Shown here in pieces: positions 45,861-54,708 of a DNA stretch of 64,000 nt. This stretch comes from Curvibacter sp. GTDB taxonomy: Bacteria; Pseudomonadota; Gammaproteobacteria; Burkholderiales; Burkholderiaceae_C. The translations under genes were made by a program, and so were the position numbers. Each line of letters starts with the position of its first letter. Within the stretch, counting starts at the first letter, position 1. The stretch lies in NCBI GenBank assembly GCA_020248905.1, contig JADCGR010000019.1:62001-126000 (forward strand). The letters run 5' to 3'. A model generated the notes under the pieces. It did not search any database. It saw only the letters and a program-made list of their open reading frames with translations, and had not been told where the DNA came from.

Positions 45861-47909
45861 ATGTTCAACAAAATCCTGATTGCCAACCGTGGCGAGATCG
45901 CGTGCCGGGTGATTGCGACGGCGAAGAAGATGGGCATCGCCACCGTGGCCGTTTACTCCGAGGCCGACCGGGAAGCCCGCCATGTGCTGTTGGCGGACGA
46001 GGCCGTGATGCTCGGCCCGGCGCCTAGCCGCGAGTCGTACCTGGTGGCCGACAAGATCATCGCTGCAGCCAAGAGCACCGGCGCGCAGGCCATTCACCCA
46101 GGCTATGGCTTCCTGTCCGAGAACGAGGATTTTGCCCGGCGCGTGGAGGAAGAGGGCATCACCTTCATCGGCCCCAAGCACTATTCCATTGCGGCCATGG
46201 GTGACAAGATCGCCTCCAAGAAGCTTGCCACCGAGGCCCGGGTCAGCACGATTCCCGGCCACAACGAACCCATCCTCGCCCCTGAAGAGGCGGTGAAGAT
46301 CGCGCAGAAGATCGGCTACCCGGTGATGATCAAGGCCAGCGCCGGCGGCGGCGGTAAGGGCCTGCGCGTGGCCTACAACGACAAGGAATGCTTCGAGGGC
46401 TTCACCTCGTGCCGTAACGAGGCACGCAACAGTTTCGGTGACGACCGCGTGTTCATGGAGAAGTTTGTCCAGGAGCCGCGTCATATCGAGATCCAGGTGC
46501 TGGGCGACGCCCAGGGCAATGTCATCTACCTCAATGAGCGGGAGTGTTCCATCCAACGCCGTCATCAGAAGGTGATCGAGGAAGCGCCCAGCCCTTTCAT
46601 CAGCGAAGCCACGCGCAAGGCCATGGGTGAGCAGGCGGTGGCCCTGGCCAAGGCCGTGAAGTACCAGAGTGCAGGCACCGTGGAGTTCGTGGTCGGCAAG
46701 GACCAGGACTTTTACTTCCTGGAAATGAACACCCGCCTGCAGGTGGAGCATCCGGTCACCGAGTGCATCACCGGCCTCGATCTGGTGGAGCTCATGATTC
46801 GCGTAGCGGCGGGCGAGAAGCTTCCGCTGGCGCAGGCGGACGTCCAGCGCAACGGCTGGGCCATGGAATGCCGCATCAACGCCGAAGACCCGTTTCGCAA
46901 CTTCCTGCCGTCCACCGGCCGCCTCGTGCGCTTCATCCCCCCGCAGCAGACCATGTGGCAGGCTAATACGCGGCACCTGCAGGGCGTGCGGGTTGACACG
47001 GGCGTGCAGGAGGGCGGCGAGATCCCCGTGTACTACGACTCGATGATCGCCAAGCTCATCGTGCACGGCAAGGACCGTCTGGAAGCCATCGCCAAGATGC
47101 GTGAGGCCCTCAACGGTTTTGTGATCCGGGGCATCAGCGCCAACATTCCCTTCCAGGCGGCGCTGCTGGCTCACCCGGATTTCGTGGCTGGCAAGTTCAA
47201 CACAGGCTTCATCGCCCAGCATTACGGCAAGGGTTTTTCCTCAGAGGACGTGCCGCACGCGGACCCGGGCTTCCTCGTGGCGCTGGCGGCCTTCGTGCGC
47301 CGCAAGTCCCGCGAGCGCACCACGACCATCACCGGGCAGCTGCCCGGATATGCGGTGGAGGCAGGCCGCGACTACGTGGTCATTACCCTGGCAGCCGACG
47401 GCCAGAATGTGCACACGCCCGTGCATGTGGACGAGTTCGTGGGCGAGACCGGCAAGGCACGGGTACGGGTGGGCGAAAAGACCTACGATATCCGCAGCAA
47501 CTCGCGCCTGAACGACGTCATCATTGCCGGCACCCTCGACGGCAAACCCTTTACCACCCAGGTCGAGCGTGGCACGCCCAAGAACCCGCTGGCGCTGCGC
47601 CTGCAGCACAACGGCACCCGCATCGACGCGCTGGTGATCTCACCACGCATGGCCGAGCTGCACCAGCTCATGCCGCACAAGGCTCCGCCCGACATGAGCC
47701 GCTACGTGCTCTCGCCCATGCCGGGCCTTCTGGTGGATCTGGCCGTGCAGCCGGGCCAGAAGGTGCAGGCGGGCGAGCGCGTGGCCGTGATCGAGGCCAT
47801 GAAAATGGAAAACGTGCTCTTCGCCGCAGCCGACGGCGTGGTGGCCAAGGTGCTCGCCGCCAAAGGCGAGAGCCTGAGCGTGGACCAGCCGATCGTGGAG
47901 TTCGCGTGA
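45861..47909 (+). CDS. pccA: Propionyl-CoA carboxylase alpha subunit (biotin carboxylase and carrier)
   Basis: A 682-residue protein. N-terminal biotin carboxylase starts [18 protein letters not shown], with ATP-grasp segments [33 protein letters not shown] and [15 protein letters not shown] middle BT-type domain links to PccB. The C-terminal biotinyl domain carries EAMKMEN with K648 as biotin site. Domain make-up matches propionyl-/3-methylcrotonyl-CoA carboxylases; the neighbours decide for propionyl-CoA. Confidence 0.95.
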   Translation: MFNKILIANRGEIACRVIATAKKMGIATVAVYSEADREARHVLLADEAVMLGPAPSRESYLVADKIIAAAKSTGAQAIHPGYGFLSENEDFARRVEEEGITFIGPKHYSIAAMGDKIASKKLATEARVSTIPGHNEPILAPEEAVKIAQKIGYPVMIKASAGGGGKGLRVAYNDKECFEGFTSCRNEARNSFGDDRVFMEKFVQEPRHIEIQVLGDAQGNVIYLNERECSIQRRHQKVIEEAPSPFISEATRKAMGEQAVALAKAVKYQSAGTVEFVVGKDQDFYFLEMNTRLQVEHPVTECITGLDLVELMIRVAAGEKLPLAQADVQRNGWAMECRINAEDPFRNFLPSTGRLVRFIPPQQTMWQANTRHLQGVRVDTGVQEGGEIPVYYDSMIAKLIVHGKDRLEAIAKMREALNGFVIRGISANIPFQAALLAHPDFVAGKFNTGFIAQHYGKGFSSEDVPHADPGFLVALAAFVRRKSRERTTTITGQLPGYAVEAGRDYVVITLAADGQNVHTPVHVDEFVGETGKARVRVGEKTYDIRSNSRLNDVIIAGTLDGKPFTTQVERGTPKNPLALRLQHNGTRIDALVISPRMAELHQLMPHKAPPDMSRYVLSPMPGLLVDLAVQPGQKVQAGERVAVIEAMKMENVLFAAADGVVAKVLAAKGESLSVDQPIVEFA

Positions 47910-47931
47910 ACGCGCAGGTGGAATTTCAGTT

Positions 47932-48426
47932 ATGACGCGCCCGTTCAAGGTGCTGGGCATCCAGCAGATCGCCATCGGCGGGCCCGACAAGACCCGGCTG
48001 CGCAAGCTCTGGGTCGACATGCTCGGGCTGGAGTTCACCGGTACGTTCCGCAGCGAGCGCGAGAACGTCGACGAGGACATCTGCGCTATCGGCAGCAGTC
48101 CCTTCAAGGTCGAGGTCGATCTCATGCAGCCGCTGGACCCGCAGAAAAAGCCCGCCGTGCACAGCACCCCGCTCAACCACGTGGGGCTGTGGATTGACGA
48201 TCTGCCCCGGGCGGTGGAATGGCTCACGGCGCAGGGCGTGCGCTTTGCGCCTGGTGGCATCCGCAAGGGCGCAGCGGGTTACGACATCTGCTTTCTGCAC
48301 CCCAAGTCCAGCCAAGAGTTTCCGGTGGCGGGCGAGGGCGTGCTCATCGAGCTGGTACAGGCACCGCCCGAGGTGGTTCAGGCCTATGCAGTCCTGGCTT
48401 TGGCGACGACCCGCCCCCTCGTATGA
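47932..48426 (+). CDS. VOC-family protein, probable methylmalonyl-CoA epimerase
   Basis: A 164-residue vicinal-oxygen-chelate protein with two beta-alpha-beta-beta-beta modules ([15 protein letters not shown] and [18 protein letters not shown]). Metal ligands of an epimerase would include a His in the first strand. Here that position is Q12, while H83 and E140 are present. The location after pccA, in a cluster with mutase and carboxylase but no other epimerase, argues for methylmalonyl-CoA epimerase. The missing His leaves room for a different activity. Confidence 0.68.
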   Translation: MTRPFKVLGIQQIAIGGPDKTRLRKLWVDMLGLEFTGTFRSERENVDEDICAIGSSPFKVEVDLMQPLDPQKKPAVHSTPLNHVGLWIDDLPRAVEWLTAQGVRFAPGGIRKGAAGYDICFLHPKSSQEFPVAGEGVLIELVQAPPEVVQAYAVLALATTRPLV

Positions 48427-48553
48427 TATGCTCGCCTAGGGTTATCCCTTAGGTGCTGATTAGGGTGGGCAGAGCGGCTTTTTTCTCCTTGTTGTGTCGG
48501 CTTGCCTCGGGCAAGGTAACTGCCTTCAATCGCTTGTTGGACTTTGCCGATCC

Positions 48554-50044
48554 ATGAGTTTCATCAAACAGTTTTTCGTTCCGGGCGCCTGGTTGATGCG
48601 TCGCATGCGCCTGGGTGGCAAGCTGGCCTTGCTGATGGCGATGATGGTCCTGGCCCTGGTGGCGGTCGTGTGGGGAGGCGTCTGGCTGGAGCTTATCTTC
48701 CTGGGGGGTCTCCTGTATTTCATGGTGGCCTTCTACGTCAGTTTCATGGCGGATCTCCGGCTACTGATGCGCTACATGGAAGAGACAGCGCATGGCAACC
48801 TGCGCGAGAAGGTGCAGGCGCGTGGGCGCGACGAGCTGGCTGACATGGCCGTGGCCCTGCAAAAGATGTCCAAAAGCCTCTCGGGCATGGTGGCCAGCGT
48901 GCGCAGCAACGCCGCGCTCGTGGCCCATGCGGGCCAGAGCCTGTCGGCTGGCAACCGGGAGCTGTCCGACCGCACCGAACAGCAGGCCGCCAATCTGGAG
49001 CAGACTTCCGCCAGCGTGCAGGAGCTTTCGGGCACAGTACAGGGCAATGCAGGCACAACCCAGCAGGCCAATGGCAGAGCAGCCCAGGTGCGGGATGTGG
49101 CAGACCGCGGGGCCCAGGCCATGGCCGAGGCGGTACGCGCAGTCGAGGCGAGCCAGGGCAGCGCCCAGCGCATGGACGAGATCGTGGACGTGATCGACGG
49201 TCTGGCTTTCCAGACCAATATCCTCGCGCTCAACGCGGCCGTGGAGGCCGCGCGTGCCGGCGAGGCGGGTCGTGGCTTTGCCGTGGTCGCGGCCGAGGTC
49301 CGCTCGCTCGCACAGCGCTCGGCTGCATCCGCCAAGGAGATCCATCAGCTGATCAACGAGTCCTCGGCCCAGGTGCGCCGTAGCGTCACCGAGATCCGCT
49401 CTGCGGGTGAAAACATCAGCGAGGTCGTCTCCGGCATTCGTGGCGTGGCTGACAGCATGGCGCGCATCTCGACGTCCAGCGCCGAGCAGAGCAACACGCT
49501 CAATGAGGTCACGGGCGCCGTTCGCCAGCTTGACGAGATCACCCAGCGCAACGCCGCTCTGGTCGAGCGCGCTGTCGAGCAGGCTGTCATGCTGGAGCAG
49601 CGCGCCTCCACGCTCGCAGAGGCAGTGTCGGCGTTCCGCTTGCAGCAGGGTACAGCCGACGAGGCGCTGGCTCTGGTCGAGCGCGCGGTGGCGTGGCGGC
49701 GCCAGGCTGGCGGGCGCGACAGCTTCGTGCGCGGGCTCACCGATCCGTCCCAGGGTTTCCACGACCGCGACATGTACGTCTTTGCGCTGGACCGCGCGGG
49801 CCATTACGTGGCTTTTGGCGGCAATCCGGCCAAGGTGGGCACACGGGTGCAGGATATTGCGGGCATCGATGGCCAAGGCCTGCTGGAAGCCATCGTCAAC
49901 CAGGCCGAGCGCGAGCCGGGCTGGGTAGAGTACGACATCACCAACCCGGTCACCGGAGTGGTACAGACCAAGATGTCCTATGTGCTGCCCATCGACGATC
50001 TCTACGTCGGCTGCGGCGTCTACAAGAACCTGTTGGCCACCTAG
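48554..50044 (+). CDS. Methyl-accepting chemotaxis protein with C-terminal Cache-like domain
   Basis: A 496-residue receptor. Two close membrane helices near residues 20-60 leave almost no periplasmic domain. A HAMP-like region ([20 protein letters not shown]) and the signalling coiled coil follow, with hairpin tip [21 protein letters not shown]. After it comes about 115 residues with [34 protein letters not shown] and [11 protein letters not shown], which look like a single Cache (sCache_2) domain. That domain would be cytoplasmic here. ATG 48554 is preferred over an upstream frame. Confidence 0.88.
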   Translation: MSFIKQFFVPGAWLMRRMRLGGKLALLMAMMVLALVAVVWGGVWLELIFLGGLLYFMVAFYVSFMADLRLLMRYMEETAHGNLREKVQARGRDELADMAVALQKMSKSLSGMVASVRSNAALVAHAGQSLSAGNRELSDRTEQQAANLEQTSASVQELSGTVQGNAGTTQQANGRAAQVRDVADRGAQAMAEAVRAVEASQGSAQRMDEIVDVIDGLAFQTNILALNAAVEAARAGEAGRGFAVVAAEVRSLAQRSAASAKEIHQLINESSAQVRRSVTEIRSAGENISEVVSGIRGVADSMARISTSSAEQSNTLNEVTGAVRQLDEITQRNAALVERAVEQAVMLEQRASTLAEAVSAFRLQQGTADEALALVERAVAWRRQAGGRDSFVRGLTDPSQGFHDRDMYVFALDRAGHYVAFGGNPAKVGTRVQDIAGIDGQGLLEAIVNQAEREPGWVEYDITNPVTGVVQTKMSYVLPIDDLYVGCGVYKNLLAT

Positions 50045-50103
50045 CAGGCTGCTGAAATACTTCCTTGCTCAGGTGCACGCCGGGCCCCTGTAAAACGTAA
50101 TGT

Positions 50104-50391
50104 TCAGACAAGCGGAGCCACCTCTGTGGCCACTGCTTCGGCGCTGCCTGGAGGCGGCTTGGGTGCGGCTTGGGTGAAGACATGGTTTGATACCATTTCT
50201 GCAACAGCCCAAGTCACGATCTTCTGATTGACGACAACCGGACGGTGCAAAGCCTCGCTCAAAACAGCAACATCCACCAGTTCCGGGCTTCTGGCAAACT
50301 CCCTGAAGCACCAGACATTGATATCAATCAACGTCTCGCGGGTGACGCCACCTCGACTCGCGGCGCTCGAGCCCGGGCTTGTCTTCTGCAT
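50104..50391 (-). CDS. Hypothetical small protein between chemoreceptor genes
   Basis: A 95-residue frame whose central part (ETLIDINVWCFREFARSPEL, VDVAVLSEALHRPVVVNQKI) looks protein-like, with an Ala/Pro-rich tail. I recognise no family; it lacks the acidic residues of a PIN toxin. It lies on the minus strand between the two receptor genes. Strong hairpins lie just upstream of its start. It may be a real small gene or a remnant. Confidence 0.4.
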   Translation of the reverse strand: MQKTSPGSSAASRGGVTRETLIDINVWCFREFARSPELVDVAVLSEALHRPVVVNQKIVTWAVAEMVSNHVFTQAAPKPPPGSAEAVATEVAPLV

Positions 50392-50407
50392 ATAACCGGC
50401 TGAGGGG

Positions 50408-50470
50408 GCAAGCTGATCGCTTGCGCCATCAGCTTGCGCTCCTGCCGGCGCGGCGCAAGCTGGCCGGCAG
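50408..50470. repeat. Two adjacent hairpins between the chemoreceptor genes
   Basis: GCAAGCTGAT (50408-50417) pairs perfectly with ATCAGCTTGC (50428-50437). CTGCCGGC (50442-50449) pairs with GCCGGCAG (50463-50470). Neither has a T-tract on either strand. They lie just after the 3' end of the minus-strand receptor gene and may act as a processing or transcription barrier. Confidence 0.6.
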
Positions 50471-50497
50471 AGAGTGATCGGCGTGGGATCGTATGAC

Positions 50498-52513
50498 CTA
50501 GTCGACCCGGAAATTGGCGATCTCTTGCATCAGCAGATCGGCCTGGCTGCGCAGGGCTTCTGCGGCGGCGCTGCTTTCTTCAACCAACGCCGAGTTCTGT
50601 TGCGTGTCCCGGTCAAGCGCCTGGATGGCCTGGACCACCTGTTCCACACCGCTGGCCTGTTCGCGCGCCGCAGTGGCGATTTCGCTGAGGTAGGTGTTGA
50701 TCTGCTGGACGTTGGACACGACGCTGCTCATCGTCGTGCCTGCGCCCTCGACCACGGCGGTACCACTTTCCACGCTCGAAACGCTGGCGGTGATGAGGGT
50801 CTTGATCTCCCGAGCCGCTTCAGCGCTGCGCTGTGCCAGGGTGCGCACCTCGGAGGCCACGACTGTAAAGCCGCGCCCTGCATCGCCCGCGCGTGCGGCC
50901 TCTACCGCAGCATTGAGCGCCAGAATATTGGTCTGAAAGGCGATACCGTCAATCACCGAGATGATGTCGCGGATCTTGGTGGACGAGCCCCGGATCTCGG
51001 CCATGGTGCCAACCACCTGCCCGATGACCTTGCCGCCCTTCTGAGCCGTTTCGGCGCTTTCGGCAGAGAAAGCGGAGGCAGTTTGCGCGCGCTCTGCGGT
51101 CACCGAGACGGTGGAGCCGATCTGTTCCATGGCAGCAGACTGCTCTTGCAGGGATGCAGCTGCAGCCTCGGTGCGGGACGACAGGTCGGTGCTGGCCGAG
51201 GCGATCTCCTTGGCGGTGAGATTGAGCTCGCGCGCCGAGTGGCTCACGCGGCGGATCAGCTGGTGCAGGGCGTCATAGGTCTTGCGCAGGTCGACGATGA
51301 CCTGTGCGGGCTCGTCCTTGCCCCAGGGCTGGCTCGGCGCCTTGCGCAGGTCGCCTGCCGACAATTCCTGCAGGTGCTGGCTGATGACACGCAAGCCACC
51401 GCGCGTGACCAGGAAGAAGCAATAAAAGAAATAGGTCGCCAGAAGCAGGCCCATGACCAGCGCGGCCAGGGAGATCATCAAGTGGTTCTTCAAGCCGGCC
51501 ACGCGCTGCTTGAGCAGGCGCTCCAGCTCATTCTCCAGGGCTACCGCCAGCTTGAACTGAGAAGATACGGTGTCGTTGGCCGCAATCAGAAAGCGCTCGC
51601 GAAACGCGGGGCTGAAGTCCGGCTCCTCAATGAGCGACCTCTGAGCCAGCTTGGTGAACGTGTCGGTGGCGTCAAGCGCGCTTTTCGCATCCACGGACTT
51701 CCTGAGTTCAGGGTTCGCGGCTATCGACTTGGACAGTCCATCGCGCATGGAGCGGAATTGGAAGTCGACAATGGCCATCTTCTCGATGAATCGACGCCCG
51801 ACTTCCGGGCTGATGCGGCCGGCCGCCAACACGAAATTACCCACACCGCGGACACTTGCGGTGTTGAGAGCAATGTCGGGTACGCGGAAGTACACGGCAT
51901 CCATGAGGTAGTAGCTGTCCAGATCGGGGTCCAAGGCCAGGTTGGAACCATCCGTCGCCCGCACCAGCAGCGCGGCAATGGCCTCCAGATGCGCGGTGTG
52001 CGCGTCGAACACCTTGTCCTTGTCTTTGGTGCCATCCGCAGCTGAAAAGGCTGACTGCAATGCGGCATACGCTTTGCCCGTGCCCAGCGAGGCGCCAAGG
52101 CGCTTCTCGTTTTGGGCCAGCTGGGCTTGAAGCTCCTGCATCTTATTGCGGATTTCAGCCAGCGTCGGCGGTGCGCTGCCGGTTATGGCCGCTAGCTGGG
52201 AGTCCCGTCGGAGCTGCTGAGCCACATCCAGCATGCGGTAGAGGACGCGGTTGTAAGCTACCCCGTCAATCTCCTTACTGCTGAATTCGATCGCTGCAAG
52301 CTTATCACTTAGATAGCTCAGGGTAACCCAGGCGATGGGTAGGATGAACAGCGCGCAGATCAGCAGCGCCTTGCTGGCAAACTGCATATTGCGCATGAGC
52401 CGCACGCCCGGTGCCCAGATGCCATGGGGGTAAAAAATGCCACCGGGCGCGGGCAGGCGCGCGGGAGGCAGAAGGTCGGCGGCGGTGTCGGGGGTGGCGA
52501 GTGGATGGCTCAT
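50498..52513 (-). CDS. Methyl-accepting chemotaxis protein, periplasmic sensor type
   Basis: A 671-residue receptor. A membrane helix at about 47-66 ([20 protein letters not shown]) is followed by a roughly 265-residue mostly helical periplasmic domain. A second helix ([20 protein letters not shown]), a HAMP domain and the signalling region follow, with tip [21 protein letters not shown]. The ligand domain resembles no family I can name. The C-terminus ([10 protein letters not shown]) lacks a CheR-binding pentapeptide. It converges with the first receptor gene. Confidence 0.92.
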   Translation of the reverse strand: MSHPLATPDTAADLLPPARLPAPGGIFYPHGIWAPGVRLMRNMQFASKALLICALFILPIAWVTLSYLSDKLAAIEFSSKEIDGVAYNRVLYRMLDVAQQLRRDSQLAAITGSAPPTLAEIRNKMQELQAQLAQNEKRLGASLGTGKAYAALQSAFSAADGTKDKDKVFDAHTAHLEAIAALLVRATDGSNLALDPDLDSYYLMDAVYFRVPDIALNTASVRGVGNFVLAAGRISPEVGRRFIEKMAIVDFQFRSMRDGLSKSIAANPELRKSVDAKSALDATDTFTKLAQRSLIEEPDFSPAFRERFLIAANDTVSSQFKLAVALENELERLLKQRVAGLKNHLMISLAALVMGLLLATYFFYCFFLVTRGGLRVISQHLQELSAGDLRKAPSQPWGKDEPAQVIVDLRKTYDALHQLIRRVSHSARELNLTAKEIASASTDLSSRTEAAAASLQEQSAAMEQIGSTVSVTAERAQTASAFSAESAETAQKGGKVIGQVVGTMAEIRGSSTKIRDIISVIDGIAFQTNILALNAAVEAARAGDAGRGFTVVASEVRTLAQRSAEAAREIKTLITASVSSVESGTAVVEGAGTTMSSVVSNVQQINTYLSEIATAAREQASGVEQVVQAIQALDRDTQQNSALVEESSAAAEALRSQADLLMQEIANFRVD

Positions 52514-53073
52514 AAAGTCTTGCGATGAAGAAACCTGGACTGGTTCGGATCCCTGAAACTTCGGCTGGCTGTTGTACCAACATTGTTATTCGGCCTGTTC
52601 ACATTTTTTCCTGAGTGGACATAACACGAAGAGGCTCTCGGTGATGAAAGTCAGTCTATCCGAAAAAAACGAATCGAAGCCATGCCCGAGCCTCGGAAAT
52701 GCAGGGGAAATACCTGCCAGTTTCTGTTGTGTTCTTCCAGGCCCGGAGCGCACCGCTCGCGCCACTACCGCTCCGAGGTCTACCCTAGCCCGGCCTCCTG
52801 TGACACAGTGTGCTCAGGCCTGGCGCCTCAGCGTCAAGATTTGCATTACCGTGTCATGGACCACACGCTCGCGCGTCATCGCGATCACGCTCGCGTACTC
52901 ACAAGGGAGTATCACGCTGCCGTCCTCGCGCAGGGGGACCATTCCCTGCCGACGTAGTCGCGGGCCAGGTGTTCGGCCTTGGTGATGCCAAGCAGGCGCG
53001 GGTGGCCCCCCGCGTCAGAATAGTTGTCGCCTCCATAGATTCCGAGAACCGGGGGCGATGATGAGACGACGCG
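52514..53073. other. 560-base region without an intact gene
   Basis: Between the receptor start and the transposase remnant I see no intact gene. Compositions shift along it (AT-rich near 52570-52680, then mixed). On the minus strand, roughly 53010-52840, two adjoining frames give protein-like pieces (HPRLLGITKAEHLARDYV, then REDGSVILPCEYASVIAMTR) that could be one frameshifted relic; no family is recognised. The receptor promoter should lie near 52520-52620. Confidence 0.5.
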
Positions 53074-53178
53074 ATGGCTCGATACGGACGAGCATTCAAG
53101 AACAAGGTGCTGGCCAAGCTGCCTCCACCCAGCTCGGCTTCCTTGGAACAGATTTCCCAGGAGGTTGGTGTGTCTGAG
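53074..53178 (+). pseudogene. Transposase OrfA N-terminal remnant (IS3-like)
   Basis: About 35 codons read MARYGRAFKNKVLAKLPPPS then SASLEQISQEVGVSE, the start of an IS3-type OrfA helix-turn-helix (homologues have ARYGxAFKxxxVARLLPPES and EVGVSxxTLERWR). The frame then loses similarity before the slipin gene end at 53209. No second inverted repeat or OrfB is visible. A purine-rich segment upstream (gggggcgatgatgagacgacgcg) may be the old IS leader. Confidence 0.62.
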
Positions 53179-53208
53179 CGAAACCGGCAGGCCGGCTGCG
53201 CCGAATGC

Positions 53209-54120
53209 TCAGGGTTTGCCCTGTCTAACCAGCGTCATGGCGGATGCAATGAGCGACGACACCTCGGTCATATTGCCCGGCACGATCAGGGTGGTGGTGG
53301 CATCGGACGCCACCTGGGCATAGGCATCGACGGCCTTCTCCGCGACCTTGAGCTGCACGGCCTGCTCGCCGCCGGGCAGGCGGATGGCTGCCGCCACGCG
53401 CTCAATGGCCTCGGCGGTCGCGGTTGCGACGGCGCGGATGGACTCCGCCTCGCCCTGGGCCTTGTTGATGGCAGCCTGCTTTTCACCTTCGGACCGGGCA
53501 ATGAAGGCCTCGCGCTCGCCGGTGGCAATGTTGATCTGCTCCTGGCGCCGGCCTTCGGAGGCCGCGATGAGGGCGCGCTTTTCGCGCTCGGCTGTGATCT
53601 GCTGCTGCATGGCGTGCAGGATGTCCTTGGGCGGGGTGAGGTCCTTGATCTCGTAACGCAGGACCTTCACGCCCCAATTCAGCGCGGCCTCGTCGATGGC
53701 CGAGACCACCTGGCCGTTGATCATGTCGCGTTCCTCGAAGGTCTTGTCCAGTTCCAGCTTGCCGATCACGCTGCGCAAGGTGGTCTGGGCCAGCTGGGTG
53801 ACGGCGACGATGTAATTCGACGAGCCGTAGCTCGCGCGCATCGCATCGGTCACCTGGAAGTAAAGGATGCCGTCCACCTGCAACTGGGTATTGTCGCGCG
53901 TGATGCAGACCTGGCTGGGTACATCGAGCGGGATCTCCTTGAGGCTGTGCCGGTAAGCGACCTTGTCAATGAAGGGGATGATGAAGTTCAGCCCCGGCGT
54001 GAGCGTGGCGTGGTATTTCCCCAGTCGCTCCACGACCCAGGCGTTCTGCTGCGGCACCTGCTTGACGCCGCGGACGACGAAGATGGCAGCAATGACAAAA
54101 ACAACGATAGCGATTTCCAT
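53209..54120 (-). CDS. Slipin / stomatin-prohibitin (SPFH) membrane protein, QmcA-like
   Basis: A 303-residue protein with one N-terminal membrane helix (MEIAIVVFVIAAIFVVRGV) and an SPFH domain (VVERLGKYHATLTPGLNFII, DGILYFQVTD, AVTQLAQTTLRSVIG). A long Ala/Glu-rich coiled coil follows. Such proteins organise membrane microdomains with NfeD partners. The nfeD gene lies just upstream on the same strand (22-base gap). Confidence 0.93.
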   Translation of the reverse strand: MEIAIVVFVIAAIFVVRGVKQVPQQNAWVVERLGKYHATLTPGLNFIIPFIDKVAYRHSLKEIPLDVPSQVCITRDNTQLQVDGILYFQVTDAMRASYGSSNYIVAVTQLAQTTLRSVIGKLELDKTFEERDMINGQVVSAIDEAALNWGVKVLRYEIKDLTPPKDILHAMQQQITAEREKRALIAASEGRRQEQINIATGEREAFIARSEGEKQAAINKAQGEAESIRAVATATAEAIERVAAAIRLPGGEQAVQLKVAEKAVDAYAQVASDATTTLIVPGNMTEVSSLIASAMTLVRQGKP

Positions 54121-54142
54121 GAGAGTGTTCCTTGCTTGGGTT

Positions 54143-54577
54143 TCAGGACGTGGAGGGCTCGACCACCAGCTGGCTGCCGCGCACTTCGACGATCCGGTAG
54201 GCGCCCGCGGCGCCCGGGGTTGTACCCGCCTTGGGGCGAGCCGTCCAGCTCGCGCCCCGATAGCGGACATGAGCGGTACCGTCAGCGGTCCATGCCTTGA
54301 TGTGCACGGTTTCACCGACGTCGAGGTTCACGTCGCGGTTGGCGCCCGCTGCGGGCGCGGGCGGATGCCGACGGCGCCAGAGGTGCCAGCTCAGCACGGC
54401 GCCCCCGCCCAGCAGGGCCGCGACCACAACCTGTGCAGTGACACCCAGGCCCGCGTGCGCGGCCAGTGCGCCCGCAGCCAGACCCAGGGCGAGCATCAGC
54501 AGGTAGAACGTTCCGGTGACAAGCTCCGCAGCGACCAGGATCCCTGCAGCAAGCCACCAAAGGGTTGCGTCCGACAT
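54143..54577 (-). CDS. NfeD family protein (short form)
   Basis: A 144-residue protein. Membrane helices (ATLWWLAAGILVAAELVTGT, FYLLMLALGLAAGALAA, VVVAALLGGGAVLSW) are followed by a small OB-fold domain with VGETVHIKAWTADGTAHVRY and a YRIVEVRGSQLVVE end. This is the short NfeD without the N-terminal ClpP-like protease. GGAGAGG sets the ATG. It pairs with the slipin gene as in many bacteria. Confidence 0.9.
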   Translation of the reverse strand: MSDATLWWLAAGILVAAELVTGTFYLLMLALGLAAGALAAHAGLGVTAQVVVAALLGGGAVLSWHLWRRRHPPAPAAGANRDVNLDVGETVHIKAWTADGTAHVRYRGASWTARPKAGTTPGAAGAYRIVEVRGSQLVVEPSTS

Positions 54578-54708
54578 ATCCTCTCCTATGAGTGGTTGTG
54601 ATCCAATTGACACATTTTGCGTCATATCATGTGACGGTTCGGGGTCCTGCGGGGATTCATCCTTAAACTTCGCGCTCGTTTTTCTTTTTCCTCTCCGGGG
54701 CCTGCTCC

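Noticed and set aside
50045-50060. Insertion-sequence end (ggctgctgaaatac)
   Set aside because: It resembles IS termini of the GGCTGCTGAAAAAC kind, but no partner repeat or transposase lies nearby.
50104-50391. PIN-domain toxin
   Set aside because: DINVW at the start is suggestive, but the further conserved acidic residues are missing and no antitoxin gene adjoins.
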